A DNA stretch of 64,000 bases from Sabellastarte sp. h YS-2021 (taxonomy: Eukaryota > Annelida > Polychaeta > Sabellida > Sabellidae). Numbering within the stretch: position 1 is the first letter of the stretch; every line of letters starts with the position of its first letter. The notes beneath the pieces were generated by a model. That model worked only from the letters and a program-made list of their open reading frames with translations, was not told the origin of the DNA and ran no database searches. This document shows, piece by piece, positions 35,695 through 46,176 of this stretch. The position numbers and the translations under genes were made by a program. The DNA is taken from assembly GCA_964017235.1 (NCBI GenBank), contig OZ024935.1, forward strand, positions 30,917,596 to 30,981,595. The letters are read 5' to 3'.

Positions 35695-36610
35695 ATAAAG
35701 AAATTTTGAAAAACTACAGACCTGTATCAAACTTGCCTTTCCTATCAAAGGTCATTGAAAAAAAAAATGTTGCAGCTCATCTCAGAACACATTTAGAGGT
35801 GAATAAATTGTGGTGCAAAATGCAGTCTGCATATAGACCTTTCCAGTTCACAAAGTCTGCACTTCTTTGTGTCCAAAATGACATCTTGTCTTCCTTGAAC
35901 AATAGAAAAATGGTCGCCTTAGTCCTTCTTGACTTAAGTGCTGCCTTTGATACTATTGACCATGAAAAACTTCTTCATCGTCTAGAAACTAGATTTGGCA
36001 TTAATGGAACAGCACTAGACTGGTTTAGATCCTACCTCTCCAACAGAAGTCAGGCAGTGAGAATAAATAACAGCTCATCTGAAAAGATGTATCTTAATTT
36101 TGGAGTTCCTCAGGGGTCTGTCCTTGGATCAATTCTCTTCACTTTATATGTTGCTCCTGTGGCGGACATTGCAAAAAAACATGGAGTGAGTCACATGCTA
36201 TATGCAGATGATACTCGGCTAAATGTTGAATTAAACAAAAGCTCAATGGCTGCATCCTTACAACACCTGGAACTTTGCATTGATGGTATAAAATCTTGGA
36301 TGTCACAAAACATCTTGAAATTGAATGAAGAAAAAACGGAAGTTATTGTTTTTGGATCTAGAAAATATTTGGAAGGAATGCTTTCTATTTATATCAGGGT
36401 GGGAGACTGTACAATCACCCCAACAAGGTCTGTTTGCAACCTAGGTGCCCATTTTGATTCACAGACGAACATGAAAGAGTTTATCATCAAAAAGTGCAGA
36501 GCCTGTCAATTACAACTTCATAAAATTGCTAGAATTCATAACTATTTGTCTAATGATACATGTTCCTGCATAATTCAAGGTCTGGTAACATCAAAACTAA
36601 GTAACACCAA
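35695..36610 (+). mobile_element. LINE fragment (CR1/L2-like, family D), truncated at both ends
   Basis: An almost open reverse transcriptase frame: KNYRPVSNLPFLSKVIE, SALLCVQNDILSSLNNRKMV, LLDLSAAFDTIDH, FGVPQGSVLGS, catalytic YADDTRLNV (about 36200-36226), ILKLNEEKTEVIVFG, NLGAHFDSQTNMKE and LVTSKLS. It starts inside the NYRP block and stops where DYCN-type sequence would follow, so both the endonuclease and the C-terminal region are missing. The sequence differs clearly from families A and B. It lies about 107 bp downstream of the acetyltransferase stop codon. Confidence 0.88.
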
Positions 36611-37024
36611 CGGAATAAAAATTCAATTTGTAAACTTATTATAATAGGCACTTTTCAACTCATGCTTTATTGGCTTTATTGGCAATACAGAACAGTAACT
36701 CTTTAGATGGATAATCTAACCTTTTTATTTCACTTATATATAAACTGCAGGTAAATATATATTATTTTGTTTGTGTCATAAAAGTAAATCAGAGACAGCA
36801 TGCAGATGCAGCATGTAAAGGAAAAAGTTTAGTTTTTAAACAGGTGCCTTTTCAAATGTATGTATGTAGACGTTGAAAATCCTCACCTACAACATTTGAC
36901 ATGTTCTATATGTATGTCTGAATTAATATGCCATATTTACCATTTGAGGTATTATCTCAAAACAACGAATTAGTTTTACCAATACCTGTTTGTAGACTGG
37001 GAAACAGAACTATAAATCTTTAGA
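36611..37024. other. AT-rich intergenic DNA
   Basis: No gene or repeat recognised. Confidence 0.4.
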
Positions 37025-38890
37025 AATAATTCTAATTCTAATTCTAATAGCACTTTTATAGCGCTTAATCTCCGTCAAAAGACAGACTCTAAGGCGCATC
37101 ACACAAAAACATTGTTCAATATTCAAAAACCAGAGACATTGCAGGGGTCAGCACCGCGGAGAAAGCAGAAAGGAGATTGGAAATTTAGGGTGGGTATGCT
37201 TTTCCAAAGAGGTATGACTTCAACTTTGACCTGAAAGAGGCAAGTGAGTTTGCAGAGCGGACCTCATCAGGAAGGTCATTCCAAATCATAGGTGCGTCAT
37301 ACGCAAAACTGAGTCCAAAATGTTTTCGAGACTTGAAAATTGAACCAAAGTGGGGAACCTCAAGAAATATGCCATCAGATTGACTTCGACGAGTGTTATA
37401 TGCACTATGTCTGGGAATGAGGAAGGGTTCAAAGTATTTGGGGTTACCACTGTGTAGGAACTTATATACCAACATGGCAGTCTTAAAGATAGAACGGTAC
37501 TTAATTGGCAACCAATGTAGTGCTTTTCTAACTGGAGTGATGTGTGAGTACTTGGTGGTGTTGGCAACAATTCTGGCCAGGCTATTCTGAACACATTGAA
37601 GTTTGCGCAGATCTAGAGCTGAGAGACCTCTGAACAGAGAGTTACAGTAATCTAGTCGACTTCCGACCAGAGCATTGGCAGCCATAAGAGTAGCTTCATG
37701 TGTCAGATGTCCTCGGAGTCGCTTAAGATCCCGGACATGAGCAAAACAAGCCTTGCAGACCTTCCTAACATGGCAAGAGAATGAGAAATCAGAATCAAAC
37801 CAGACACCAAGGTTCCTAACTGCATCTGTTGGTGATATGAGATTACCAAGTATGTTGACCGGGAAGGACTGATTAAGTTTTTCGCGCTGAGACTTTGAGC
37901 CAAACACAATGAATTCGGTCTTATCTGGATTTAGCTTGAGCTTATTTGTAGAGAGCCATCTCTTTACGTCTTCAAGGCAGTGTGACAGCTTATCAAGGGC
38001 CGAGGCAACATTTTTATGTGTGAGGTGTACATACAATTGTGTGTCATCAGCGTAGAACTGGAAACTAATACCAGGATGATTCTGTATGACTTTACTCAGT
38101 GGAGTAGTATAGAGTGAAAAAAGGATTGGCCCCAGGACAGAGCCTTGAGGCACACCATACAATAACTTTTTGGCATCAGATAAAATTGACCCAATCTTAA
38201 TGCACTGAACACGGTCTGAGAGATAAGACTTAAACCAATCGAGGACAACCCCGCTCACACCAAACCAGGAGCTAAGAGAATTAAGTAGCGTATCATGATC
38301 AATAGTATCAAACGCTGCTGATTGATCCAAGAGAACGACAGCAGTAGCCTCACCTTTAGCAAAAGCCAAATGAACATCATTCTTAATTGAAAGCAATGCA
38401 GATTCAGTTGAGTGACCTAGTTTGTAGGCAGATTGCCTGACATTCTCCAGTCCATTCAAACTAACATGGTCATTCAACTGAGAAGCAACAACACGTTCAA
38501 CCAGTTTGGATATGAAGCCCAACCCAGAAACAGGTCTGTAGTTTTTTAAGTCATTGGGTGGTAGTGATGACTTTTTAATCAATGGGGTTACAATAGCCTT
38601 CTTGAATTCATCAGGTACAACACCTTCTGACAACGAGCAGTTAACAAGCCTGGTGATAGAGGGCAGTAAAATATCAATACATTCCTTAACAAGAAATGTA
38701 GGCCATGGGTCTAACAAACAAGATTTAGTGGGTGACTTGATGATAATTTTTCTAATTTCCTCTTGAGAAACTTGTTTAAAGCAGCTGAAATTGGGTACAT
38801 CAGGTGGAGGAGGCAGAGTGAATGAGTCACTAGAGGAAAATGAGTTTCTGATTTTATCTATTTTGTCACTGAAGAAAATGAAGAAAATGG
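37025..38890 (-). mobile_element. L2-like LINE (family B), copy 3, with an intact reverse transcriptase frame
   Basis: Reverse strand. The frame is open from about 38880 to 37185 (over 560 codons; first internal ATG at 38717) and covers SFTLPPPPDVPNF, KKAIVTPLIKKSSLP, NDLKNYRPVSGL, SAYKLGHSTESALLSIKND, LLDQSAAFDTIDH, GVPQGSVLGPILFSLYT, catalytic YADDTQLYVHL (about 38065-38033), KLKLNPDKTEFIVFGSK, NLGVWFDSDFSF, RLDYCNSLFRGL, KALHWLPIKYR and IWNDLPDEVRSANSLASFRS. The 3' UTR is about 140 bp and ends in a tail of AATTAG units (37049-37027). It is 5'-truncated just upstream of the reverse transcriptase, with no endonuclease, so it cannot move alone. It is the best-preserved family member in the window. 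Confidence 0.93.
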
Positions 38891-39323
38891 CACCTATAAT
38901 TTTTCCAGAGCACTTCTACAAACCACACACGTATCACTTTTGTATAATAATTTATTTCATATAATCCATTAACAACCTCATTAATCAAAATTTACATGGG
39001 ATCAATATGTAGAATATAGAAGCAAATTCAATTCGCAAAGTCTTTGCATTCATTAGTTACTACTCTAGATACTCTCGAGATCTTTGATAAGTGTATGGAC
39101 TGAAGATGAACAGTGATAAAACTATGGTAAGGATAGGCAAAAAGCGCTTTTCAGCAGAAATGTTTATTAAACGTAAATGAGGAGGTAAACAATTTGAATT
39201 TTTGGTAATAGACAATCTTAATTAAATTAAAATGAGAGAAATTAAAGAAAAAAACATTAAATAAATGATAGACCCACTATCTTACTCCCTTGGAAAAACA
39301 CCAGCCAAAGTACTTGCTATATC
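38891..39323. other. AT-rich intergenic DNA
   Basis: No gene or repeat recognised between the LINE and the Harbinger element. Confidence 0.4.
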
Positions 39324-39429
39324 TAATACGGGTGTATTTGGGAGTCAGGACCCAATGTTTGCATAGTTGGCTACAGTCGGTTGTAGTTTCTAGGCCTATC
39401 AGCAAGAGTCGGTGAAATATTAAACATGT

Positions 39430-39790
39430 TTGATATTTCTACAACCGTTTCTGACCCTTGTTACAGACCCTAAATTCATCCACCTAGCAACAGGCCTGTC
39501 AGTTTACTTAATGTCCTGTCGATTACATTTACCGGCTTGTCAGTTAACACAAACTGTCCGGGAAAACAAACAGTACAGTCAGTAACTTTAGCCGGCCTGT
39601 CTGTAAATGTTCCCGACAAGCCTATAACTTTTCCAGGCCAGTCGGGAACGTTTAACGTCTCAGTCCTAGAGTCGGGAAAATTTACAACTGACAAGCCATA
39701 AACAATAACTGACAGGCCTGTTACACCAACAGACAAGCCGGAACTGTAACCGACAAGCCCACAAAATTTTTTCCTCTTACGGACTGTCTG
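39430..39790. repeat. Left subterminal repeat cluster of Harbinger copy 1
   Basis: More than ten variants of GGCCTGTCAG, CCGGCTTGTCAG, CCGACAAGCC and GACAAGCCG lie in both orientations at roughly 20-30 bp spacing. The right end (43765-43960) has the same motif class, e.g. GGCTTGTCGGG. In known Harbinger systems the Myb/MADF-like partner protein binds such subterminal repeats to recruit the transposase; that role is inferred here. Confidence 0.75.
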
Positions 39791-40031
39791 TTTCAAAATC
39801 TGGAAGCTTTAAAAGGGCCAGTTGGCAAACACACTTCATTCATTTGGGTTGTTTCTCTGAGACAGAAGGTGTGCAATATTTTCAGTTTTTAGTTTTACTT
39901 TTGTTCAAATTAGCTTAAGTTTTGAATTAGGCTGGACTGGCTGGGGGTGAAACTTGTTCTCTGAGGTTTCACTTTTAGTTTAAGTTTTTTGTTTTTTATC
40001 AAGCTGTACATTGTACATATAATTTGTCAGA

Positions 40032-41608
40032 ATGCCAAGGGGCAGGAAAAGAAAGATTGAAGTGCCTACTGATACTCAACCACATTTTGAGTTAGGAGAT
40101 ACTGCTGAGGATATAGAAAGAAGAAGAAGAGAGAGGGTGGAGAGAGAGAAGAGGGTGAGGAGAGAGATGGAGGAGAGGGAAAGAGAGAGGTTGGAATGAT
40201 AGAGGATACAAGGGACCGAGCAGATGGAGGAGAGTGAGGAAAGGACAGATAAGCAACCTCGTACGGATATGGATAAAGATGTTGAGTCCACATAGTCAAG
40301 ACAGAAGAAGGGGCAAATAAAATATATTTTCCTGAGTGATTCTGACAAAGAAACCAGTGTCGACTTTGTCAAGCAACACAAAGAACTGTATGACAAGACT
40401 CACACCAAGTCCAAAGACAAGCAGAGGAAGGAGTGTCTCTGGGAAAGACTAGAAGCTACCAGGAATTTTTCTGTCAGCAGTGTCAAGACGTGTATCGAGA
40501 CTCAGCGTACCAGATATGGCAAAGTCATTCAGACGAAGTCAGGACAAGCTGCAGTGAAGAGCACTGAAAGACAGACCTAGTTGAGAGACAGTTTTAGTTT
40601 TCTACGAGGTCACATCAGAAGGAAGGGAGTGTCAAAGTCTTCCACGTGCAAGTCACCCTACAGGTGCCATAGCCACATCTTCAGTTCAGTATACTTCATG
40701 AGAGACTGAATTTGAGATGGAAATCAGTATGGCATCAGATGTTACTCATCATCCGTCGACCACAAGCTCTTCACACCGACCAGCTGCTGTCACTACAACC
40801 AATGCTGAGGATTCAGTCTTAGATCAGTTCCAGCAGATGAGGTCAATGATTTCCAATTTCCTGGGTGCATGTCAGGATTCTACTCCAAATCCAAGACAGT
40901 CGTTCTGCAACTATCTCTACTCCAAGATTGCACACCTGGAGGAGCGAGACTTTTTGACCTTCAGGAATGAGACAGTGAAACGTCTTAGTGGAATACAGTA
41001 CAAGGCCGAAGAATGCAAGAGACAGGTCATAGCAAGTCAACAGGTCACTAGATTTCAAGTTCCATAAGCAAAAAGGCCACTGCAGGACATGAATACATCC
41101 TCACCATACCGGATACTCAACTAGTTTCCGCACCAGCTGTGTAGCTAACTCAGCAGCACCACAGCCTCCTACAGTGATTGCCAAAGTTCAACCACAGAGG
41201 TCACCATCAGCGTTATCACAGCCTACATCTTATCTCATTGTGGATGACCAGCAGCCTGGGCCTTCCAGACAACTGATGTCTATCAGTGGCCTGCGGGCAA
41301 CAAGAAGACAGTCAACACAACACTTCTGGATTATCGAGTCTCTTTCGAAGCATTCCTTTCATTCTACAGTACCAGCAGGGCAACACAGCACAACCATTTT
41401 CACCCTCTCAACTTCAACCAGCACCGTCACCGGTGCCAACTACCACTCAGCAAGAACAAGCAAGACCTCCCAGCCAGTCCAGCCAGCAGAGTCAGCCCAA
41501 GTCAGCAGATTAGCCTGCATTAAGCCGCACCTAAATGGCCCTTCTAAGGGCCACCCGAATCTTTCCAGAACAATTATTCAGCTATGTGTTGTTCCCAAAA
41601 CAAAATAA
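40032..41608 (+). pseudogene. MADF-type DNA-binding partner gene of Harbinger copy 1
   Basis: Four pieces follow in order: a basic start MPRGRKRKIEVPTD leading to an Arg/Glu-rich stretch (40032-40199, ends at a TGA); an MADF-like domain with DFVKQHKELYDKT, KECLWERLEA and RTRYGKV (about 40335-40579, ends at a TAG); a region with FLGA and FCNYLYSKIAHLEERDFLTF (40717-41067); and a Ser/Gln/Pro-rich tail with YLIVDDQQPGPSRQLM (41174-41608). Such proteins bind the element ends and import the transposase. The gene is broken by at least three stops or frameshifts. It matches in order the minus-strand gene of Harbinger copy 2. Confidence 0.82.
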
Positions 41609-42394
41609 AATACACCGTCCAACACTTACACTTCCCTCAAGAACATAATAAAAATAATGTAAATGATTGAGTGAATGTTTGGCACAAAGTTAACAATATT
41701 TCAAACACACACATCAAACATACGAAAGAGTTGATAAATAAAAATAAAAAAAAAGAATTTGAAAAAAAAGTTGAAAAAAAAATTTTTTTTTAAATATTAA
41801 AAAAAAGAAACAGAATAGTAAAATATTTAAAAAAAAAACATTACACTGTAATGAATGTGTGGATGGACTGACTAACAAAGAGACAGACATACTGACAAAC
41901 ATATGACTGATTCACCCTACATGATTGAGTCATTGACTTATTTTTATGCCATGTCACTGTTAATGTTTTTTGCAGTGATTGTACTCACCCCTAACAAAAT
42001 TATTTAACATGAAATATAAATCTACTGACAACCGAAAGCAATTAAAATTACATATTTAATGTTACCAGTAATTTTTGGCCGAGTTTCGGATTTCACTGCA
42101 AAGGGGTTGGGTTTGAACCTGTATATATGTGAGATTTAATTTGATCTTACAAAATGGCTTGTATGTGGCTTGTAATTTGTTATGAATTGTGATAATATTG
42201 AGTTTGGACTTGGATTACACTAGGTTTGAAATTGGTTTAACACTTTTGTAACACTTTTCAGATAAAAGCTCTTTGAAAAATTGGGTAGTCCTGAAAAGGA
42301 CTGACAGCATATGCTCCTCCCAGTCTTCCCAAATCCTGTCCCCATCCCCAGCCAGTGCCCCTAGGTGATTGAAGTAGTCTTTTAGTGGCTCTCG

Positions 42395-43727
42395 TTAATC
42401 TTTTGCCTCCATCAAAGGGGTTCTGAAATGTTCATCGGGTCGGTTGTCTTCCTGGTTGGCCTGTAGGGGTTGAATATCATCCACAGGGGTTGGTGGCCTG
42501 TCTGCTCCAACCACATTACTTCTCAGCATGTTATGTAGTACCACACATGGTGACACAATGTCTCTTACAACCAGTGTCATCAGTAGTACCCTGAATCTGC
42601 TCACTAATATGCCAAAGGCAGTCTTGACCACCCTCCTGCCCCTGGATATTCTGTAGTTGGCTATACTCTTCTCCCTTGTCGGTTGTCTTCTGCTGTGGGG
42701 TTTAACCAGCCAGGGTATGAGGTTTAAGGCATTGTCCCCCAACAGGAAGTAGTGTAGATTTGGCCCTCCAGGTTCCAGTGATTCTGGTGGTGGTAGTCCC
42801 AAGAAGCCTTTCTCAATTCTTCTTTTCACCTTGCTACGGTTGAATATCTGTGCATCAGATGAGGGACCACTGGACCTCACATTCACCCACAGGAACTTGT
42901 ACTCTGCATCGACTAGGGCTAGCAGTACCAGTGAGAAGTAACCCTTATAGTTGAAATATTCACTGCCTTTCTTCTTTGGCTTCTTGATTGCAATGTGCTT
43001 GTCATCCAGTGCACCTACAGCATGTGGAACGTTCCATCTGTTTCTAAATTTCTGTTCAACGGCTCTCCAGTTCTCTGCTTCTGTTGGACAGATCAAATAT
43101 TCTTGTTGAAATTCTGCCAGTATACGTTTGCACACCTTGGGGACAAATTTACAAGTGGTAGTTCTGCCAACCCTCCATTGGTACTGCAATGAAGTGTCGC
43201 TTTCTCCTGTGGACAAGTGCCCGAGTGTAACTGCCAGATTCAAGCCAACTTCCAGTGGCTTCTTGAAGTTTGTGTGACTTCTTGACTTGGATGTAAATTC
43301 TTTCTTTGATTAAGTCGAAAAAGGCTGGTGGCATTCTGATGAAATTTTTGTAACCTGGAATATCAGTTGTTATCAGCTCGTCCAAGAGTGTTCTGTAGCA
43401 TCCTCTCTCTGAAGTATCCAGGGCATAACCCATGGATTCTTTGGCTTCCTCTTTCGAGGTGGGGGCTGTGGCTGTGGTGGTGATGCTGGCTGGCCAGGTG
43501 CTGGGTTCTGTTGTCCTCTTTGTCTTGAAATCGTGAAGAAAAATACCATATTCAATGCAATAAAAAACTAAATCACCCTCAACTTGTTGAAGAGTTTCTC
43601 TTTGACATGTATCTGTCATCTCTGCAGTGATGAATGTGTGGCTCATCACATGTGATGAGGGCTTTATACAGTGTGATATGGATCCCGATTCTGGATCCTG
43701 ACTATGGTTACTGACCCCCAAAATCAA
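42395..43727 (-). pseudogene. PIF/Harbinger DDE transposase (copy 1), broken
   Basis: A DDE_Tnp_4-type nuclease. The upstream frame (43727-43149) has a Pro/Gln-rich basic part and the helical AFFDLIKERIYIQVKKSHKL segment; a frameshift near 43250 moves to the frame 43243-42395, which has LGHLSTGESDTSLQYQWRVG, then the first catalytic aspartate in VGALDDKHIAIKKP, GYFSLVLLALVDAEYKFLW, the second aspartate in LLGDNALNLIPWL, and SRGRRVVKTAFGILVSRFRV. In family members the last block normally reads VENAFGIL, with the catalytic glutamate; here it is lysine (codon AAG, about 42621-42619). The enzyme is thus dead twice over, by frameshift and by loss of the acidic residue. Confidence 0.87.
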
Positions 43728-44051
43728 TAAGTCTTGCCGTGATGGGTCAGGAACATGATCCTGGCTTGTCTCTTTGTCTTTACGGTCTGTTTGCCTTGCA
43801 GCTTGTCTGTTAGGGTTTGTCTGTTAGGGCTTGTCATAGCACTTCTACGAGTGACTGTGCAAAAAACATCCCCGACCCTATGGCTTGTCGGGATAGACTT
43901 CAGGTCCTGTCGGGAAGTGTACAGGCTTGTCGGGGGTTCTTAACTGACTATGGATTTTCGCGTCTTTTTTCTACGATCCCACGACTTTCACAACCGACCT
44001 TAGAGTCGTAGGGTCAGTTGCAGGGTCGGCTCCATTGGGACACCCGCCTAA

Positions 44052-44922
44052 ATTATCTGTTCCTAAGTTTGCCTGCCTTGAACAGTTCATAGATTAAAAA
44101 TTAGAGTTTACTTTTGAAATATACCTGGTTAAATAAGCCCTAAACGTAGATTCATTATGATTTTACCTAAAGGTTTAGAAGGGTTACAGATGATAAATAT
44201 TACTCTATTTTAGGGCATTGAAACGACTTGGCATAGACATTTCTATCAGCAATCACAGCCCCTTGGTCCAATTTTGTCAAAGTTATTGTGACACAACAAA
44301 TATTTTGAAATTGGGTCTGCACTTTTGGGCAAATAGGAAATGTCTGCTACGTTTGCTATACATGTTTTAAACCCAGTTTACACCAACAAGTTTATGTAAC
44401 AATCTCAAGTCAGTTTAATCATTTACTCTCAGAAGATCTACTTTCAGATTTTTATAAAATTGAATATGAGTAATCTCTGACTGTTTGAGTAGCACAAGTA
44501 GCTTTTTGGCTAGAAATACAATTCAGATGATCTATGTTGAGCTCAACATTCAGTGATTTTGAAGCAACACAGTTTCAGTATGAATCAATATGATAGATCT
44601 TTTATTGCAAACCACGTTAAGATGTTATTTAAATAAAAAAGGTGCAAGTGACTTCTGTAGACATTTGCTATTTACAAATAAACATCAACACAATGAAACA
44701 AAAAATGGAATAGAAATTTAAACGTTACAGAGGGCCAAATGATCTGGAAAAAATCAACAGCTGCTTAATACTGAATATAGTTCCCAACAAAAATTTTATA
44801 TGAGATATCTTTGGAAGTTAGGTTTGTCGAACAACTCTGTAACCTGTGCAGTGATGAACCACAAATCCTGATTAAAAATATTGTTTCATTTTATTACACT
44901 TAGACTATTTGCTTTATTGTCA
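44052..44922. other. AT-rich intergenic DNA
   Basis: No gene or repeat recognised. Confidence 0.4.
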
Positions 44923-46176
44923 TTAACGCTCGACGATAGGAGAGGGTTATTGTAATCAGTTTGTTTCTGTCTGTCCATCTGTCTGTCTGTGCACCATTTC
45001 GCTCTTATAACTCAAAAACTATAACACCAATCAAGCTCAAATTTGGTGGGCAGGTATTTTATGGGGTACAGACGGATTCTTCCAAATTTGGTGTAATTTG
45101 TGTGAAAATTAAAGCCAGGAGAGAGTTTTTTTAATTTTTAATTGGGCTTTTACAGTGAAAATTCTGCTTCTCTGTTTGTGCACCGTTTTGCCCTTATAAC
45201 TCAAAAACTATAACATCAATCAATCTCAAATTTGGTGGGAAGGTATTGTATGGGAAACAGACGGATTCTTCCAAATTTGGTGTAATTTGTGTGAAAATTA
45301 AAGCCAGGAGAGAGTTTTTCTTATTTTTAATTGGACTTTTACAGTGAAATCTGCTTCTCTGTCTGTGCACTGTTTTGCCCTTATAACTCAAAAACTATAA
45401 CATCAATCAATCTCAAATTTAGTGGGCAGGTATTTTATGGGGAACAGACAGATTCTGCCAAATTTGGTGTAATTTGTTTGAAAATTAAAGCCAGGAGAGA
45501 GTTTTTCTTATTTTTAATTGGGAATACACAGTGAAACTGCTTCTCTTCATCACATAGGTAAAAAAATCAATATTTTGCTTTCTGATGATGTCATTACTCT
45601 GTGATGTCACAATGCAACTGTCATTGTGAGGTCACAAACCTAGCTTGTGATACTTGCTGTCTTTAAGTAAAAATATTTCTTCTCATTTTAATAAACATAA
45701 TAAAGAGGGAGGTGGTATATTCATCATTTTTATTAATTATTATTTCTGTTTTATTTTCTCTTTTTTTTATTTCAATTCCTTGACAGTCCATCACAAAAAA
45801 TTACCATGTGTGATTTTCACCAAGTGACCTTTAAGCAATATTTTTACCTACACCAGCAGTTTAATGTTTTTGTGTGCTTATTGTTTATTTTTTTATTTTA
45901 TTTTATTTATTATTTTGTGTGTGTGTGTGGGGGGGGGGGGGGGGATGTAGTTACTAAAAGAAAGATCAGGATCTAAATTTGGATACAAAAAATTCATGAA
46001 TTTTCAGAGGTCCCATTTCAATGTATTTTAAATGACTAGTTTTCTACTTGATATTTCTATGAAGATTAATTTACAAGTTTGGTTTTATTTTATTGTCTTC
46101 CTTACAATACTTTATATCACTTGATGAACTGGTCACATGGAGTCGAGCGTTTTGCTCTCTCTGAGTGCATCTTGTT
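44923..46176 (+). repeat. Interspersed repeat R1, copy 2
   Basis: Forward copy of the repeat found inverted at 16313-17220. Starts TTAACGCTCGACGATAGG and ends GGAGTCGAGCGTTTTGCTC then TCTCTGAGTGCATCTTGTT. Near the left end it contains three head-to-tail units of about 187 bp (44991-45179, 45180-45366, 45367-45541), where copy 1 has one unit. A GT run followed by a G17-18 run (about 45917-45944) lies in the right half. No protein is encoded. Confidence 0.8.
44991..45541 (+). repeat. Three tandem units of about 187 bp inside repeat R1
   Basis: Each unit starts GCACCGTTTTGCCCTTATAA then CTCAAAAACTATAACA, continues through TCAAATTTGGTGGGCAGGTA and GGATTCTTCCAAATTTGGTG, and ends with ACAGTGAAAnTCTGCTTCTC. 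Units differ from each other at a few per cent of positions. Confidence 0.88.

Larger units (their letters stand above)
39327..44048. mobile_element. PIF/Harbinger DNA transposon, copy 1, full length, inactive
   Basis: 4,722 bp flanked by TAA at 39324-39326 and 44049-44051. The left end reads TACGGGTGTATTTGGGAGTC; the right end, in reverse complement, GGCGGGTGTCCCAATGGAGC, an imperfect terminal inverted repeat. It carries the two-gene layout typical of this superfamily in convergent orientation: an MADF-type DNA-binding protein (plus strand, 40032 to about 41608) and a DDE transposase (minus strand, 43727-42395). Both subterminal regions are packed with CTTGTCGGG-like repeats. Both genes are damaged, so it is inactive. 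Confidence 0.88.

Noticed and set aside
40066-40396. Ser/Leu-rich reverse ORFs
   Set aside because: They are antisense shadows of the purine-rich Arg/Glu coding stretch of the Harbinger copy 1 MADF-type gene.
44991-45541. CRISPR-like array
   Set aside because: Units are 187 bp, head to tail and without unique spacers; the genome is eukaryotic.
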